Positions 34,169 through 43,150 of a DNA stretch of 64,000 nt are shown in pieces. A program made the position numbers and the translations under genes. Source of the DNA: Sphingomonadales bacterium (GTDB lineage Bacteria > Pseudomonadota > Alphaproteobacteria > Sphingomonadales > Sphingomonadaceae); NCBI GenBank assembly GCA_016714795.1, contig JADKCA010000001.1, forward strand, positions 124,001 through 188,000. Reading direction: 5' to 3'. A model generated the notes under the pieces. The model was not told where the DNA came from. It was given only the letters and a program-made list of their open reading frames with translations, and made no database searches. How positions within the stretch are numbered: position 1 is the first letter of the stretch; each line of letters begins with the position of its first letter.

Positions 34169-35203
34169 ATGTCCCTGATCCTCGGCATCGAATCGAGTTG
34201 CGATGAAACCGGCGCGGCGCTGGTGCGGTCTGACCGCACCATTTTGGCGCACCGTCTGGCCACGCAGGAAAAACACCATGCCCCGTTCGGCGGCGTGGTG
34301 CCGGAGATTGCGGCGCGCGCGCATGTGGAGGTGATCAGCCCGCTGGTGGAGAATGCGCTCAAGGATGCAGGCGTGACGCTCGCTGATGTTGATGCCATTG
34401 CCGTCACGGCCGGGCCGGGCCTGATTGGCGGGGTGATGGTGGGGCTGGTGACGGCCAAGGCGCTGGCGCACGCGGCGGGCAAGCCACTGATCGCGGTCAA
34501 TCATCTGGAAGGCCATGCCCTCTCTCCGCGATTGGCGGACCCGGCGCTTGCTTTTCCCTATCTGCTGCTGCTTGTCTCTGGCGGGCATTGCCAGTTGCTG
34601 CTGGTTGAAGGCGTGGGGCGTTACAAAAGGCTGGCGACCACGATTGACGATGCCGCAGGCGAAGCCTTTGACAAATCTGCCAAATTGCTTGGGCTTGGCT
34701 TTCCCGGCGGACCAGCGGTCGAGCGTGCGGCGTTGGCAGGCAATCCCAAGGCGGTCCCTTTGCCGCGCCCGATGAAGGGCCATGCGGAGCCGCATTTCTC
34801 GTTCGCCGGGCTGAAAAGTGCGGTGCTGCGCGCCCGCGATGCGGGGTTATATTCAGCGGAGGATATCGCTGCCTCGTTCCAGCAGGCGGTAGTCGATTGC
34901 CTGCTCGACCGGACCAAGCGGGCGATTCTGAAGGCCCCTCACGCAACCGCGCTGGTTGTGGCTGGCGGCGTTGCGGCCAATGGTGCGGTGCGCGCCGGGC
35001 TGGAAGGACTGGCGGCGAAGCACGGCCTGCCCTTCTTCGCGCCGCCGCTCTGGCTGTGTACCGATAATGCGGCGATGATCGCCTGGGCCGGGGCGGAACG
35101 CTTTGCCGAAGGACTGGTTGATGGCATGGATGTGCAGGCGCGGGCGCGCTGGCCGCTCGATCCTTCGGCAGAGGCGGTGCGCGGGGCAGGAGTGAAAGCA
35201 TGA
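34169..35203 (+). CDS. tsaD: tRNA N6-adenosine threonylcarbamoyltransferase
   Basis: 344 residues from the ATG at 34169 with GAGGA eight bases upstream. It transfers threonylcarbamoyl to A37 of ANN-decoding tRNAs. Family motifs: ILGIESSCDETGAAL at the N-terminus, the metal-binding VNHLEGHAL near 112, SGGHCQLLLVEG near 136, and VAGGVAANGAVR near 267. It overlaps gpsA by four bases; tsaD-gpsA coupling is common in alphaproteobacteria. Confidence 0.98.
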   Translation: MSLILGIESSCDETGAALVRSDRTILAHRLATQEKHHAPFGGVVPEIAARAHVEVISPLVENALKDAGVTLADVDAIAVTAGPGLIGGVMVGLVTAKALAHAAGKPLIAVNHLEGHALSPRLADPALAFPYLLLLVSGGHCQLLLVEGVGRYKRLATTIDDAAGEAFDKSAKLLGLGFPGGPAVERAALAGNPKAVPLPRPMKGHAEPHFSFAGLKSAVLRARDAGLYSAEDIAASFQQAVVDCLLDRTKRAILKAPHATALVVAGGVAANGAVRAGLEGLAAKHGLPFFAPPLWLCTDNAAMIAWAGAERFAEGLVDGMDVQARARWPLDPSAEAVRGAGVKA

Positions 35204-36228
35204 CGATTGGTGTGATCGGGGCAGGCGCATGGGGCACGGCGCTGGCGCAGATGCTGGCCAGCGATGGCTCCAACGTGTTGCTTTGGGCAAGAGAGGCTGA
35301 GGTGGCATCAGCCATAAATGCCCGCCACGAAAACCCGGTCTATCTGCCTGGCATTCCCTTGTCCGAACGGATCGAGGCGACGTCTGATCTCGCCATGCTC
35401 GGCCCGTGCCCGGTCAGCCTTGTGGTTGCTCCCGCGCAATTTCTGCGGCGCGTGATCGCCGATCTGCCCAAGACGGGGCAGGATCTGGTGCTGTGCACCA
35501 AGGGGATCGAACAGGGCAGCGGGCGCTTCATGCACGAGATTGCGGAAGAGGCGCATACCGGTGGCGGCATTGCGGTCGTCTCCGGCCCCACCTTTGCGCA
35601 TGAGGTCGCCAAGGGGATGCCGACCGCTGTTACATTGGCGGCGACCGATGCAGAGCTGGCGCAACGCCTCGCGGCGCTGATCGCGCGGCCCACCTTCCGG
35701 CCTTATGTCTCCACCGATGTAGCGGGTGCGGAGATTGGCGGCGCGGTGAAAAATGTGCTCGCCATCGCCTGTGGCGTGGTGGAGGGCGCAGGGCTCGGCC
35801 AGAATGCGCGCGCAGCGCTGATCGCGCGGGGCTTTGCAGAAATGACCCGCTTCGGCCTCGCCAAGGGAGCGCGGGCGGAAACATTGTCCGGCCTGTCGGG
35901 GCTGGGTGATCTGGTGCTGACCTGTTCGTCCACGTCGTCGCGCAATTTCTCGCTCGGCAAGGGTCTGGGGGAAGGGCAAAGCGCGGCAGATCTGCTTTCC
36001 AACCGCGTGACGGTCGCCGAAGGGGCCTCAACCGCGCCCGTGCTGCGCGAAGAAGCACATAAGGCGGGTGTGGAGATGCCGGTTGTGGAAGCCGTCTGCA
36101 CGCTGCTGGAAGGGAAGGCGAGCGTGAATGAGGTGGTCAGCGCGCTGCTCTCCCGTCCGTTGAAGGGGGGAGGGGTAGTTTCACCACCCGCACGTCTCCT
36201 GTGCCTGCGCATAGGTGATGATGTCTGA
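35200..36228 (+). CDS. gpsA: Glycerol-3-phosphate dehydrogenase (NAD(P)+), possibly extended C-terminus
   Basis: 342 residues. It makes glycerol-3-phosphate for phospholipids. NAD-binding motif GAGAWGTALAQMLA at residues 6-19, substrate/lysine region GGAVKNVLAIACGV near 182, and GLSGLGDLVLTCSS near 230. The family usually ends a few residues after LLSRPLK; here 20 extra residues (GGGVVSPPARLLCLRIGDDV) follow a run of six G at 36165-36170. Removing one G would give an end of GEG-stop right after the RPLK motif, so this tail may be a base-count artefact or a natural extension. Confidence 0.95.
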   Translation: MTIGVIGAGAWGTALAQMLASDGSNVLLWAREAEVASAINARHENPVYLPGIPLSERIEATSDLAMLGPCPVSLVVAPAQFLRRVIADLPKTGQDLVLCTKGIEQGSGRFMHEIAEEAHTGGGIAVVSGPTFAHEVAKGMPTAVTLAATDAELAQRLAALIARPTFRPYVSTDVAGAEIGGAVKNVLAIACGVVEGAGLGQNARAALIARGFAEMTRFGLAKGARAETLSGLSGLGDLVLTCSSTSSRNFSLGKGLGEGQSAADLLSNRVTVAEGASTAPVLREEAHKAGVEMPVVEAVCTLLEGKASVNEVVSALLSRPLKGGGVVSPPARLLCLRIGDDV

Positions 36229-36236
36229 GCTGATTC

Positions 36237-37202
36237 TCAGCCTGCCGCCCGCAAATGCTCCAGCGCGTCCGGCAATCCGCCTGCTTCATCCGAAAGGAAC
36301 GCCAGCAGCGCCTTTTCATACCGGTCGGTGCGCTTGTCTGCGGCAATTTGCGACCGCAGCCAACCCGCCTCTGAGGGCGTGATCTGGCGGGCTTCGGCGA
36401 TTTCGGCGTCCAGATCGCGCGGCTTTTCACCAAAGCCCAGCGTTTGCGCGAGATTGCTCATATCACCCATGCGACCGAGGAAGCGACCGATATGGGGCCG
36501 GTTCTCGTCCATCACGCGCTCCAGCCGAGCCTTGTCCGCCTCGGTCAGCATCGCCCGGCCCACATGCGCCTGAATGAAATTGGCGGCCGCTTGCACGAAC
36601 AGAGCATCCCATTCGGGCGCGTTGAGCGAATCCTTGGTCGTGTCCTTGATGCGGAACAGCATTTCGGCCTCTTCCACCGTCACTGCCAAGGCGCCAAAGC
36701 CCGCGCGGGCGAACAGGGTGCGGCGCAGATATTTGGCATCATCGGTATCGACCACGCCGGGGGAGATGTTGCCGCCCAGCCGCGTTGGCCCCTGACCGGT
36801 CAGGATCGAGCGCTCGATCTCGGCCAGCGTCCAGCGTTTGAAGCGTTCGGGCGCATTCTCGGCCTGCTCCAGAATGCGCACCAGCGTTTCCAGCTCGGTA
36901 TAGCTGCCCAGACGGCCATCATGAATCAGGCGCTCTTCCAGCCATTCGGCCAGATGGTCCTTCAAGAAATATTTGGGCTCGGTCTGGCGGAGCGTGAAAT
37001 GAACGATGGCTTCCGCGAAGAAGTCGGTGAAATCGGGGCTGGGAATTTTGATGTGGCGGTTGATCTCCGCCAGCATCCGCATGTCTGCATCCACCAGTTC
37101 GGGCTTGCCCCACACCATCCCGCGCAATGTCGCAATGTCTGCTGCTGCGATGCTGTGGTCCTGCGTTAGGCGATCGATAATGGTCTGAAGTGGGTCTGTC
37201 AT
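36237..37202 (-). CDS. Conserved protein of unknown function
   Basis: 321 residues from the ATG at 37202, chosen over an upstream GTG because AGGTGAG sits at proper spacing before it. No signal peptide or membrane segment. It is helical and acidic, with repeated units: the blocks YEKALLAFLSDEAG and similar Asp-rich helices recall a TerB-like or EF-hand-like alpha-helical fold (LVDADMRMLAEINRHIK; TPSEAGWLRSQIAADKRTDR), but no family can be named safely. It is convergent with gpsA, eight bases apart. Confidence 0.7.
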   Translation of the reverse strand: MTDPLQTIIDRLTQDHSIAAADIATLRGMVWGKPELVDADMRMLAEINRHIKIPSPDFTDFFAEAIVHFTLRQTEPKYFLKDHLAEWLEERLIHDGRLGSYTELETLVRILEQAENAPERFKRWTLAEIERSILTGQGPTRLGGNISPGVVDTDDAKYLRRTLFARAGFGALAVTVEEAEMLFRIKDTTKDSLNAPEWDALFVQAAANFIQAHVGRAMLTEADKARLERVMDENRPHIGRFLGRMGDMSNLAQTLGFGEKPRDLDAEIAEARQITPSEAGWLRSQIAADKRTDRYEKALLAFLSDEAGGLPDALEHLRAAG

Positions 37203-37242
37203 GGCACTCACCTAAGCTGTAAACATCTTCCGATACCCGCTG

Positions 37243-37261
37243 ATGGTTAACGCGGCGTTAG
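37243..37261. promoter_or_regulatory. Putative CtrA site between two divergent genes
   Basis: ATGGTTAA (37243-37250), the reverse complement of the CtrA half-site TTAACCAT, overlaps TTAA-N7-TTAG (37247-37261), one base off the full CtrA box. It lies between the unknown gene (start 37202) and the membrane-protein gene (start 37309). Only sequence similarity supports it. Confidence 0.35.
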
Positions 37262-37308
37262 GGGCGGGGCGCTATCGCTGATACAGTTCGAGAGAGAAGA
37301 GGCAGGGC

Positions 37309-37863
37309 ATGAACGCATTGGTTCCGGTATTTCTGGCGATTCTGCTGGCGGAAACTGGCGGAAAAATGCAGGCGATGGCGCATGGCATGGCGCTGGCGGG
37401 CCTCAGTCTTGGCCGGGTGTTGGCGATGGTTCTGGTCATCGCGCTCATCGTATTTGGTGTGTCTGCGGCGGCGGGCGTGCTGATGGCCGGACTGATGCCG
37501 CCCGATGGTCGCCGCCTGTTCTTTGCCCTGTCGCTCTTGTTTGCTGGTGTGCCGATGCTGTGGCAGCGGGCGAGCCATGCCGTGCCGGACCGCCCGAACT
37601 GGTCTGCCGTTCCGCGCCTTGCCATCCAGATGGCGACCGATGCGGGCCCTTTCATCGTGCTGGCAGCCGCGGCCTATACCGCTTCGCCAGCCCTCGCGGC
37701 CTCTGCCGCTGTGGCGGCGGTGCTGGTACAGGGTCTGGTTCCGGCCTTGCTCGGCACGGATTGGCCGGGTGCCTTTCCGCTGCGTCTGGCGCGATTGGGG
37801 GCGGCAGTCCTGCTGATTCTGGGCGGGCTGTGGAGCGTGATCAACGCACTCCGGATCGTGTGA
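37309..37863 (+). CDS. Membrane protein, degenerate UPF0016/Gdt1-like
   Basis: 184 residues with about six hydrophobic helices. The first helix carries FLAILLAETGGKMQ at residues 8-21, which aligns with the E-x-G-D-K-(T/S) signature of UPF0016 (TMEM165/Gdt1) cation transporters but has G where the key Asp should be. A second repeat, LAIQMATDAGPFIVLAAAAY, lacks the second signature acids as well. It may therefore be a relative that lost transport activity, or a different family. The function is unknown. GAGAGAAGAGGCAGGGC precedes the ATG. Confidence 0.65.
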   Translation: MNALVPVFLAILLAETGGKMQAMAHGMALAGLSLGRVLAMVLVIALIVFGVSAAAGVLMAGLMPPDGRRLFFALSLLFAGVPMLWQRASHAVPDRPNWSAVPRLAIQMATDAGPFIVLAAAAYTASPALAASAAVAAVLVQGLVPALLGTDWPGAFPLRLARLGAAVLLILGGLWSVINALRIV

Positions 37864-37866
37864 TCC

Positions 37867-39324
37867 TCAGCCCCGCTTCGGCTTCAACTCCTCGCCGGTC
37901 AGGCGCACGACATGCAGCACATTGGTGGAGCCCGGCGTGCCGAAGGGAACGCCCGCCATCACGATGATGCGATCCCCGGCTTTGGCAACATTGTGGCGCA
38001 ACGCCATCCGCTTGGATTTGTCCACCATCGCCTCGAACGAGCCGACATCTTGCGTCTTCACGGCGTGGACACCCCAAAGCAGGCCAAGGCGGCGGGCGGT
38101 TTCCATGCGCGGGGTCAGCACCAGGATCGGCACCGACGGACGCTCCCGCGCCACACGCCGCGCAGTGGAGCCGGATTCGGTGAAGCAGACAATCGCCTTG
38201 GCAGAGACGGTCTTGGCAATGTCATAGGCGGCTTCGGACAGCGCGTCGGCGGTGGTCGGGTCCGCGCGGGTTTCGGTGAACTGAATGCGCGCGCCATGGC
38301 TGGGGTCAGCCTCCACGCTCACGCCGATGCGGTCCATCATCGCCACCGATTCCACCGGCCATGATCCGGCGGCACTTTCGGCAGAGAGCATCACGGCGTC
38401 CGCCCCGTCATAAATGGCGGTCGCCACATCCGACACTTCGGCGCGAGTGGGCGTGGGGGCGACGATCATCGATTCGAGCATCTGCGTGGCCACCACCACG
38501 GGCTTTCCGGCGCGCCGTGCGGCTTCCACGATCCGCTTCTGCGCAGGCGGCACCGCTTCAGGCGGCAGCTCCACGCCCAGATCGCCGCGCGCCACCATCA
38601 CGGCATCGGCCATGTCGATAATCTCGTCCAGCCGTTCGAGCGCGAGGGGCTTTTCGATCTTCGCCAGCAACGCCGCCTTGCCGCCGATCAGCTTGCGCGC
38701 TTCAGCGAGATCTTCCGGGCGCTGGACGAAAGACAGCGCAACCCAATCCACCTTTTGCTCCAGCGCGAAGGCGAGATCGGAGCGGTCTTTCTCGGTCAGT
38801 GCCGCCATGGGGACCACGACATCGGGGACGTTCAGCCCCTTATTGTTGGAGAGCGGGCCGGGCACTTCGACGCGTGTGGTGATGGCGTCCTCATCCTTGG
38901 AGACAACGCGCAACAGCACCTTGCCGTCATCAAGCATCAACCGCGTGCCGGGGAGCAGCGCGGTGAACACTTCCTTGTGCGGCAGGCAGACGCGCGTCGC
39001 GTCTCCGGGTGTGGGATCGCGGTCGAGCCGGAAGGTTGCGCCTTCGGTCAGTTCCACCTTGCCGTCCTCAAAGCTGCCGATCCGCAGCTTGGGGCCTTGC
39101 AGATCGACCAGAATCGTCATGGGCCGCGCGAAATCCTTTTCCTGTTTGCGGATTGCGGCGATCAGTTCGGCCTTTTCCGGGTGTGTGCCGTGGCTCATAT
39201 TGATCCGGAACGCATCGGCACCTGAGCGGAACAGCTTGGCAATCGTTTCCGGCTCACGGCTCGCGGGACCAAGCGTGGCGAGAACGCGCACCTTGCGCGC
39301 GCGGGGTTTCATCGAATGATACAA
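37867..39324 (-). CDS. pyk: Pyruvate kinase
   Basis: 485 residues from the TTG at 39324, which has GAGGAA six bases upstream; the ATG at 39312 has no such site at normal distance. Final glycolytic step, PEP plus ADP to pyruvate plus ATP. Motifs: RINMSHG near 40, KIEKPLALERLDEI near 215 (catalytic Lys), VARGDLGVELPPE near 240, ATQMLESMI near 275. C-terminal allosteric domain from about 360. With PpdK in the same genome the pyruvate/PEP node can run both ways. Confidence 0.97.
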   Translation of the reverse strand: MYHSMKPRARKVRVLATLGPASREPETIAKLFRSGADAFRINMSHGTHPEKAELIAAIRKQEKDFARPMTILVDLQGPKLRIGSFEDGKVELTEGATFRLDRDPTPGDATRVCLPHKEVFTALLPGTRLMLDDGKVLLRVVSKDEDAITTRVEVPGPLSNNKGLNVPDVVVPMAALTEKDRSDLAFALEQKVDWVALSFVQRPEDLAEARKLIGGKAALLAKIEKPLALERLDEIIDMADAVMVARGDLGVELPPEAVPPAQKRIVEAARRAGKPVVVATQMLESMIVAPTPTRAEVSDVATAIYDGADAVMLSAESAAGSWPVESVAMMDRIGVSVEADPSHGARIQFTETRADPTTADALSEAAYDIAKTVSAKAIVCFTESGSTARRVARERPSVPILVLTPRMETARRLGLLWGVHAVKTQDVGSFEAMVDKSKRMALRHNVAKAGDRIIVMAGVPFGTPGSTNVLHVVRLTGEELKPKRG

Positions 39325-39402
39325 GCGGAATTCCTCTGTTTCGCCGCCGCTTTAGCGACTAGATCAGGGGCTTGAAACCCCCGCCACGGAAGACATGTGT
39401 CC

Positions 39403-39696
39403 ATGATGATTGACCAGATTGATGACAGGGCCGCCGCTGCCGCGTTCCGCCGCCTTGTGCGCCTCATGCAACACCGCACCGATGCCCAGAATATCGATCT
39501 GATGGGGCTGGCAGGCTTCTGCCGCAACTGTTTGGGAGACTGGGTGGCCGAAGCTGCCGGGATCGACAAGGCGGCCGGGCGCGAGGCGGTGTACGGGATG
39601 CCCTATGCCGACTGGAAGGCCGCGCATCAGGCCGACGCGACGCCCGAGCAAATGGCACGGATGGAGGAGAGCCTGAAGCGGAATGCCGGGCATTGA
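39403..39696 (+). CDS. DUF1244 domain protein
   Basis: 97 residues, the typical size. Family core: RLVRLMQHRTDAQNIDLM and the cysteine-containing FCRNCLGDWVAEAAG, then YGMPYADWKAAHQADAT. Small helical protein of unknown function, frequently encoded beside pyk in alphaproteobacteria, as here (divergent, 78 bases between starts). A GTG at 39397 is an alternative start. GGAAGA is nine bases before 39403. Confidence 0.93.
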   Translation: MMIDQIDDRAAAAAFRRLVRLMQHRTDAQNIDLMGLAGFCRNCLGDWVAEAAGIDKAAGREAVYGMPYADWKAAHQADATPEQMARMEESLKRNAGH

Positions 39697-40174
39697 TCAG
39701 GGATAGCTGATCGCCAGCACCTCATACTCCACTTCGCTCGCAGGCAGGCGGACGCGGCGGACATCGCCCAGTGCCGCTCCCCGCAATGCGCGGGCAAGCG
39801 GGGCGTTCCAGCCGACCAGCCCCTTGGCCGCATCCGCCTCATCATCGCCGGTGATGGTGAATGTGCGGTGCCGGTCCTGCTCATCGGCGATGGTGACGGT
39901 TGCGCCGAAGCGCACCTTGCTGCGGTCTCCCGCCTCTGCCGGATCGATGACGCGCGCGGCCTTCATCTTCTTGGCCAACTGGCCCAGTTCGCGGTCAATC
40001 TCGCGCAGCTTCTTGCGGCCATAGATGTAATCGCCATTTTCGGAGCGGTCGCCATTGCCCGCAGCCCAGCTGATCACCTCAACCAGCTTGGGCCGCTCAT
40101 CACCCAGCAGATGGTCATAGCGCGCGCGCAGGGCGGCCATCTTAAGCGGGCGTGATGGGGTTTGTGCGCTCCAA
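39697..40174 (-). CDS. greB: Transcription elongation factor GreB (probable N-terminal frameshift)
   Basis: It rescues backtracked RNA polymerase by stimulating transcript cleavage. The main frame from the ATG at 40140 gives 147 residues: the coiled-coil tip region SENGDYIYGRKKLREID and C-terminal FKBP-like domain (FGATVTIADEQDRHRTFTI). GreB normally begins about ten residues earlier with ...ITPAG. Those residues are present in another frame (TTG at 40174: E R T N P I T P A), five bases after the stop of the transglycosylase gene, and are broken by TAA at 40144-40142. Deleting one T in GCTTAAG would rejoin them, so the given sequence likely carries a one-base insertion, or the gene now starts at 40140. 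Confidence 0.85.
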
Positions 40175-40179
40175 GGCCG

Positions 40180-42228
40180 TCAGCGGGTTCCGCCTGCCAT
40201 CTGCCCCGGCGGCGCAAGCAGGGCCGTCAGCCACGTCCCGCCCTTGGGGTTGCGCGGGCTGAGCTGGTCATACACCACAAAATTTTCCAGCACGCGCTGC
40301 ACATAGCCGCGCGTTTCCGTGAAGGGGATGGCTTCAATCCAACGCAGCGGATCAACGCCCGGCACGCGCGGATCGCCATTCGCCGCAAGCCATTTGTTCA
40401 CATTGCCCGGCCCGGCATTATAGGCGGCAACCGAAAGGATGTAGCTGCCATTGTAGCGTGTCATCAATTGCCCGAAATAGGTCGCGCCCAGCTTCATGTT
40501 ATGTTGAGGATCAAGCGTGAGGCTCGCGAGATCATAGCTGACGCCAGCGGCCGGGGCCGTCATCCGTGCTGTGCCCGGCATCAACTGCATCAGGCCGCGC
40601 GCGCCAACGCGGCTTTGCGCCTGCTGATCAAACTGGCTTTCCTGCCGGGTGATGGCGTGGATGATCGTCCAGTTGGCCATATGCTCATCCGGCACGCGGA
40701 TGGTGGGGAAGGAGAAGCGCACATAACCGGGCAGGCCCTTTTCACGCGCGCTGCGCCCGATCAGCACGGCCAGATCAGGCCGGTTGAGCTTCTTTGACAG
40801 TTCGGCGGCCAGCGCATGGTCTGCGGGCGATGCGGCGCGGGCGGCCAGTGTGCGCACGAACCGGGTCTGGTCCTGCCATTGCCCGGTGCGCCCCAGATAG
40901 TCCGCCGCGCGCACCACTTCGCTGCGCTCGAATGCGCTGCGTTCGGTGCCGGAGACTTCGACGGTGGCATATTCGGAAGGCATGGCGATCTTCCGGCCAA
41001 TCTGTTCGGCAGCGAGCTGACCATGGAACTGGTCATAAAATTCCGCTGCCTGCGCGTAATAAGCGTTGGCGACTTCGCGCTTTCCGCCGCGCAATGCAGC
41101 ACGGGCTGCCCAGAACAGGCCCTTTACGCGCGTCTGCGGAGAGCGCGCTGCCTTGGAGTAGAGATCGAAGAAATAGAGCGCTTCGTCTGACCGACCGGTC
41201 TTGTCGAGCGCGGCCATACCGGCCCGCCATGTGATGTCGGTATAAAGATTGCGTTCGGCCGCAGATCCGTCCCGCGGCGATTGCTCCTCCGGGTAGGTCT
41301 GAATGACCTGACGCGCCACTTGCGTGACGGCAGTCCAGTCTTGCTGGGCGGCGGACTGGCGCGTCGTGCTGTCGAGCATTTCCAGCCATTTCAGCGGGTC
41401 TAGCGGCCTGACTTGAAGCGGAGGCAGGCTGGTGAGCACCACGCGCGCGGCATCCGGACGATTGGTGCCACGCATCCACGACACCTGATCCGCCACAAAC
41501 CCGGCATCGCGGCGCTGTTCGGCGGGAACCAGATGTTCGAGCGAGCCCGCATCCATGCTACGGTTGAGATAGGCCAGACGTGCATTGAACTGCGTCCGCC
41601 GGTCTGCGCTGACCAATGCCATCTGCCGGGTGGCAGGGGCGGTTGCGCGGCTCCAGAGCAGCCGATCCATCCGCTTGTCATGGTCGCCCGGCTGAAAGGC
41701 TGCGGCATAGCGGGTGAGGATGCGGGATTCGTCATCCGGCCCCAAAGCGCCCGAAAGCCACGCGGTGCGCGCGGCGGCCAGTGCTCCGGCATTATCGCCC
41801 AAGGCTGCCAGCGCATCGGCATGACGCAGGTGAGCCGTTGCGTTTCGGGGCGGGAACATGCGGAAGAAGGTGGATACCTGAGACGGTGATTCCACATCTG
41901 GCCGCAGCGCGCCTTCCGCCTTGTTGCGCATGTCCGCCTCTCCGGGCCAGCCCGGATGGTTGATCATGAAGTTGGCGTAAATCGCAAAACCGGCACCATT
42001 GAGCTGCGAAAGCGATTTCCATTGCGCGATGGTGGACGCGAGGGGATCGGTCGTCCCCGATGCGACAAAGGGTTGCGGCGCGGGCGCGATGGGGGCGGGC
42101 TGGGCGCAAGCCGGCAGCGCCACCAGCATGGCAGCCATGCCAAGCACCGAGAAATGCCAGCGGGCGATGCTGGACAAGTCGGGTGAACTGGCCCTATTTG
42201 CGATTGTCGAGGTGGGAAGGAGCGTCAT
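40180..42228 (-). CDS. slt: Soluble lytic murein transglycosylase
   Basis: 682 residues with a signal peptide (WHFSVLGMAAMLVALPACAQ). A long helical superhelical domain (about 80-480, TPR-like) is followed by the SLT catalytic domain from about 510. The catalytic glutamate is in ITRQESQFDQQAQS near residue 528, followed by GARGLMQLMPGTA and NMKLGATYFGQLM, and the YVQRVLENFVVY end is diagnostic. It cleaves the glycan strand between MurNAc and GlcNAc, forming 1,6-anhydroMurNAc. Divergent from dapA, 46 bases between starts. Confidence 0.95.
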   Translation of the reverse strand: MTLLPTSTIANRASSPDLSSIARWHFSVLGMAAMLVALPACAQPAPIAPAPQPFVASGTTDPLASTIAQWKSLSQLNGAGFAIYANFMINHPGWPGEADMRNKAEGALRPDVESPSQVSTFFRMFPPRNATAHLRHADALAALGDNAGALAAARTAWLSGALGPDDESRILTRYAAAFQPGDHDKRMDRLLWSRATAPATRQMALVSADRRTQFNARLAYLNRSMDAGSLEHLVPAEQRRDAGFVADQVSWMRGTNRPDAARVVLTSLPPLQVRPLDPLKWLEMLDSTTRQSAAQQDWTAVTQVARQVIQTYPEEQSPRDGSAAERNLYTDITWRAGMAALDKTGRSDEALYFFDLYSKAARSPQTRVKGLFWAARAALRGGKREVANAYYAQAAEFYDQFHGQLAAEQIGRKIAMPSEYATVEVSGTERSAFERSEVVRAADYLGRTGQWQDQTRFVRTLAARAASPADHALAAELSKKLNRPDLAVLIGRSAREKGLPGYVRFSFPTIRVPDEHMANWTIIHAITRQESQFDQQAQSRVGARGLMQLMPGTARMTAPAAGVSYDLASLTLDPQHNMKLGATYFGQLMTRYNGSYILSVAAYNAGPGNVNKWLAANGDPRVPGVDPLRWIEAIPFTETRGYVQRVLENFVVYDQLSPRNPKGGTWLTALLAPPGQMAGGTR

Positions 42229-42274
42229 GCTTCCCCCTATTGCGCGTGTTACGGCTCAGGTGAAGGACTTTTGA

Positions 42275-43150
42275 ATGTTTACCGGCTCAATTCCGGCTCT
42301 GGTGACTCCTTTCCGCGACGGATTGATTGACGAGGTGGCGTTCAGGAAACTGGTCGACTGGCAGATCGACAATGGTTCGTCCGCGCTGGTGCCCTGCGGT
42401 ACCACCGGGGAAAGCGCGACATTGTCCTATGACGAACATTATCGCGTCATCGCAATCTGCATCGAGCAGGCCGCCGGGCGCGTGCCGGTGATTGCCGGAT
42501 GCGGCTCCAACGATACAGCGGTGGCCGTGCGCCACATGGCCTTCGCCAAGGAAGCGGGCGCAGCCGCCGCGCTTGTGGTGGCCCCCTATTACAACCGGCC
42601 CAGTCAGGCCGGGATCATCGCGCATTTCGCGCATCTGGCGGAACGGAATGATCTGCCGATCATCGTCTACAATGTGCCCGGCCGCACGGTGACGGACATT
42701 CAGCCCGATACGCTGGCGGTCCTGTCTCAGATCCCGTCGGTCGTGGGCGTGAAGGATGCCAGCGGCAATCTGGTGCGGGTGGCGGATCATCGTCTGGGCT
42801 GTGGGCTCGATTTCTGCCAATTGTCGGGCAATGATGATATGGCGGTGCCGTTCAACGCGGCAGGCGGCGTGGGTTGCATTTCGGTGACGGCCAATGTCGC
42901 GCCGCGCGCCTTTGCCGATGTGCAGGCGGCGACGCTGGCGGGCGATTTCGCCAAGGCGCGCGCGCTGAATGACCGGCTCCATCCGCTGCACAAGGCGCTG
43001 TTCAGCGATGCCTCTCCGGGGCCGACCAAATATGCGCTGGCACGTCTGCATGACTGGATGACCGATGACGTGCGCCTGCCGATGACCGGCCCTTCGGAGG
43101 CGTCGCGCAAGGCGGTGGACGCGGCTCTGGATTTTGCAGGGCTCGCCTGA
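42275..43150 (+). CDS. dapA: 4-hydroxy-tetrahydrodipicolinate synthase
   Basis: 291 residues, the normal length. It condenses pyruvate and aspartate semialdehyde for lysine/DAP synthesis. TIM barrel with CGTTGESATLSYDEH near residue 43, the catalytic Tyr in IIVYNVPGRT near 131-140, and the Schiff-base Lys in VVGVKDASGN near 159-168. Overlaps smpB by one base and begins the dapA-smpB-DUF2062-cckA run. Confidence 0.98.
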   Translation: MFTGSIPALVTPFRDGLIDEVAFRKLVDWQIDNGSSALVPCGTTGESATLSYDEHYRVIAICIEQAAGRVPVIAGCGSNDTAVAVRHMAFAKEAGAAAALVVAPYYNRPSQAGIIAHFAHLAERNDLPIIVYNVPGRTVTDIQPDTLAVLSQIPSVVGVKDASGNLVRVADHRLGCGLDFCQLSGNDDMAVPFNAAGGVGCISVTANVAPRAFADVQAATLAGDFAKARALNDRLHPLHKALFSDASPGPTKYALARLHDWMTDDVRLPMTGPSEASRKAVDAALDFAGLA

